In this document: one piece after another, positions 61,907 to 64,000 of the stretch
Numbering within the stretch: the stretch's first letter is position 1
Layout: each line of letters starts with the position of its first letter
Assembly: GCA_036971475.1 (NCBI GenBank)
Contig: JBAIZL010000005.1
Span: 236,969,190-237,033,189, forward strand
Length of the DNA: 64,000 nt
Source of the DNA: Prosapia bicincta
Taxonomy: Eukaryota > Arthropoda > Insecta > Hemiptera > Cercopidae
Reading direction: 5' to 3'
The notes under the pieces: generated by a model
Databases searched by the model: none
The model's input: the letters and a program-made list of their open reading frames with translations, nothing else
Told to the model about the DNA's origin: nothing
Position numbers and translations under genes: made by a program

Positions 61907-62783
61907 CAAGACAAAAATTGAAGTTGACGTATTAGAATAAATCTATGCCAAATACGATGTAGTATGAAATACGAAACGATGGCCTATGGTTCTATTTTTT
62001 TAATCTTCAAAATATAGCATCCATCAATGCGTCCAGAATTTAGGCTACATTGCTATCAAAGCTGGAGGGTCACCATTGTCAAGAAGTGAGATTATTACAA
62101 ACATTGCTTGGGATCTAATTGTTTCTAAAGTAAGCGAAAGGGTTAAAGTTACTATGCTAACTGTAGAACTAAAGAGACGAGCAAGAAACCTTCTTAGGAT
62201 CGATGAACCCCGATCTGAACATCAACCTATTGTATTGGCAACAAGGTTGGGCGCTGCTACAGGTGCGTTAGAGGGAGGGATAGATCAACCTGGAAGTGCT
62301 ACAACCAATATGGAGATATGCCCTGACCACACCCTGCTAATATGTGATAATCCTACGAAAGCTACACACCAATAAAACATTGGAAAGAACAATAATAATA
62401 TCTTTGTGTGTCAGAGCACAGTCCTACCCATTTAACCTAAAATGTATTTATTTGGTATAAAACACTTTTTTACATATAACAATGTATTTTTAATGTTTTT
62501 TAAAAATCTGTATACTATTTCTGATAAATTACATTTAAAAATAAATGAATTTCTTTGTGTCATTATCTTAATTTATTTTTAGTTTTATGTTCCTAAAGTT
62601 GAAAGTATTTTGTTACGTAAAATTAATATAATCAGATTACGATGTTTATAACCTATTTAAAATTAAAATCTTACACTTATTTTTTTACAAATATGTTGAA
62701 ACGTTTATTAATAGGAAACAGTTACGACAATAACACATTAAAACAAATATTTTTTAATAATAAATTTTAAATAATAAGAGAGT
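61907..62783. other. Unassigned stretch with a 99-codon open frame
   Basis: A plus-strand frame (62076-62375) without ATG at its start is charged and varied (TVELKRRARNLLRIDEPRSE). No domain is recognised. The rest is AT-rich. Confidence 0.3.
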
Positions 62784-62801
62784 GGGCTACAGTGGTAACC
62801 C
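62784..62801 (+). repeat. Third MULE-end-like palindrome
   Basis: GGGCTACAGTGGTAACCC followed by ATGCGCTCC resembles the right end at 61662 (GGGCTACGCCTGTAGCCC, then GTGCGACC) in the same orientation. It may be the end of a related or nested element. Confidence 0.4.
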
Positions 62802-64000
62802 ATGCGCTCCAATGCGTAACTTTTAACTACGCACCTACCGAAGGGTTAAAAGACACTAAACAATTTGAGAAATACACACGGTAAGTGGAAAAAATGTTAA
62901 ATTGCGGTTGTTATAGATGGAAGCACTCTCGATATATTTTTTGGGTTTAGCACAAAGATACCGAGGAGTCTAGCCCTTCAACGATGGTTGTAGTCTTGGA
63001 TGTTAGAGGGAAAAGAAATAACATATGAAAAACAAAATTCTGGGATTTGCCTGGGGTAGTTATACAAAGGGTCAATTATCGCTCGTGCCAGTCTCTTACC
63101 AGAACGTTGCTCTCTTCTCTTCCGGGATAAAATAATAACGTCGGCCTACTATGTAGTGAAACACCTTTCTGTTGTGGCACTAACGTGGCACACGTCATTA
63201 CTCCTGTGATAAGATTCAGACCATCGTAAGGGCTTAAATTAAATCTAATTCTTAAAGCTCAAAATACACAAACAATCCAGAATATCGGTACAAAATGCAG
63301 TCAAAGACAGAAAGAAATCAAATAGTAAATTCATATAGCTGTAAGTGTTTTTAAACGGACAAAGCAACAACCAGAACTCGCCTAGATCGACTAAAACAAT
63401 CCTGGCTACTGAAAAATTCCTCAACATTTATGACACCGCTTGCACTAATTATATCTGTTTTATTATGTATCTGTGTATGTAATTATCGACACAACAGATA
63501 TTAATAAAATCAATTATAATCAGTGGTGCAGATCGTATTCTGCATCTAATAAAACTTAGTGCTCAAAAATTTAAAACTTTTAAAGGAACACAAATAATGT
63601 ACCTTCACAACATTTTACACACAACGTTTTATAAAATTAAGGATTGTTTATTAAATAAAAATGCACAATATTACTCAATATTACTCGTAAAATATATCTG
63701 CAAACTATACGCTTGAAAGAAATATGTAATAAAAAATCATAAAATAAATTTTCCGAGCATAAATTAAGCTTTGATTTATTTGAATTGTTTATATCGCCGA
63801 ACGGAATAAAGAGACAGTATTTCTCTAAAAGTTTAAATTATTTATCTCATGCATTGGTGGCCTTGATAATGTTTTAAGGACAAATAATTCTTAACCATAT
63901 ATATTGTAACAAAATGTAATAAATTTAAACCTAGTTTTCTGTTTTATAAAATAAACCTTGACGTCTGTCGTGTGCTGAAAGTGAGATTAAATATACTTTA
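62802..64000. other. Intergenic sequence, no gene recognised
   Basis: AT-rich with one GC-richer patch (62980-63210). A minus-strand 60-codon frame (63427-63245) is unassigned. Confidence 0.5.

Overview
The window looks like nuclear DNA of an arthropod, most likely an insect with a large, AT-rich, repeat-laden genome. The grounds are a split gene with GT-AG introns for an insect-type arylalkylamine N-acetyltransferase-like protein, fragments of typical animal transposons (MULE with a FLYWCH finger, Jockey LINE, hAT-like and Harbinger-like short elements, a tRNA-derived SINE), short TTAGG-like motifs, and no prokaryotic gene organisation. The species cannot be named from this sequence alone.

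Layout. 1-5.7 kb is AT-rich intergenic DNA with CA, TA and TC microsatellites and one possible short exon (5053-5217). 5.69-9.65 kb is a 37-bp-based minisatellite with a 1,075-bp higher-order duplication. 9.83-10.57 kb is a GTGTAAGG minisatellite with very strong strand bias. 11.39-13.22 kb is a tandem duplication of about 0.9 kb, each copy carrying a foldback. 14.1-15.1 kb holds a near-perfect foldback and a tRNA-derived SINE head. 15.2-18.9 kb is a patchwork of degenerate tandem repeats (about 52, 80/90, 28, 56 and 37 bp), ending at a 100-N gap (18901-19000). 19.0-30.96 kb is a very homogeneous 102-bp satellite, itself a trimer of a 34-bp monomer. It fades at 30.96-32.8 kb into decayed 34-bp monomers.

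34.5-38.6 kb, minus strand, holds the only convincing host gene: two coding exons (205 residues) of an aaNAT-like acetyltransferase, with a probable 5' noncoding exon. 39.2-43.8 kb holds GGT repeats, a possible SINE, a 954-bp Harbinger-like element and the 3' coding end of a Jockey LINE. 43.8-55.7 kb is mostly unrecognised, with a diverged tandem duplication, an unassigned GC-rich open frame and microsatellites.

55.7-61.7 kb is the most interesting part. Two inverted palindromic ends and four subterminal motifs per side bracket about 6 kb. Inside are a nested hAT-like MITE, a 3.5-kb array of a 65-bp satellite, and a broken FLYWCH-MULE transposase gene on the minus strand. I read this as one decayed transposon that carries an internal satellite. 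A third, similar palindrome lies at 62784-62801.

About 25 kb (some 40%) of the window is tandemly repeated. There is no operon-like cooperation between genes. What ties the window together is transposon insertion and satellite growth around one small enzyme gene.
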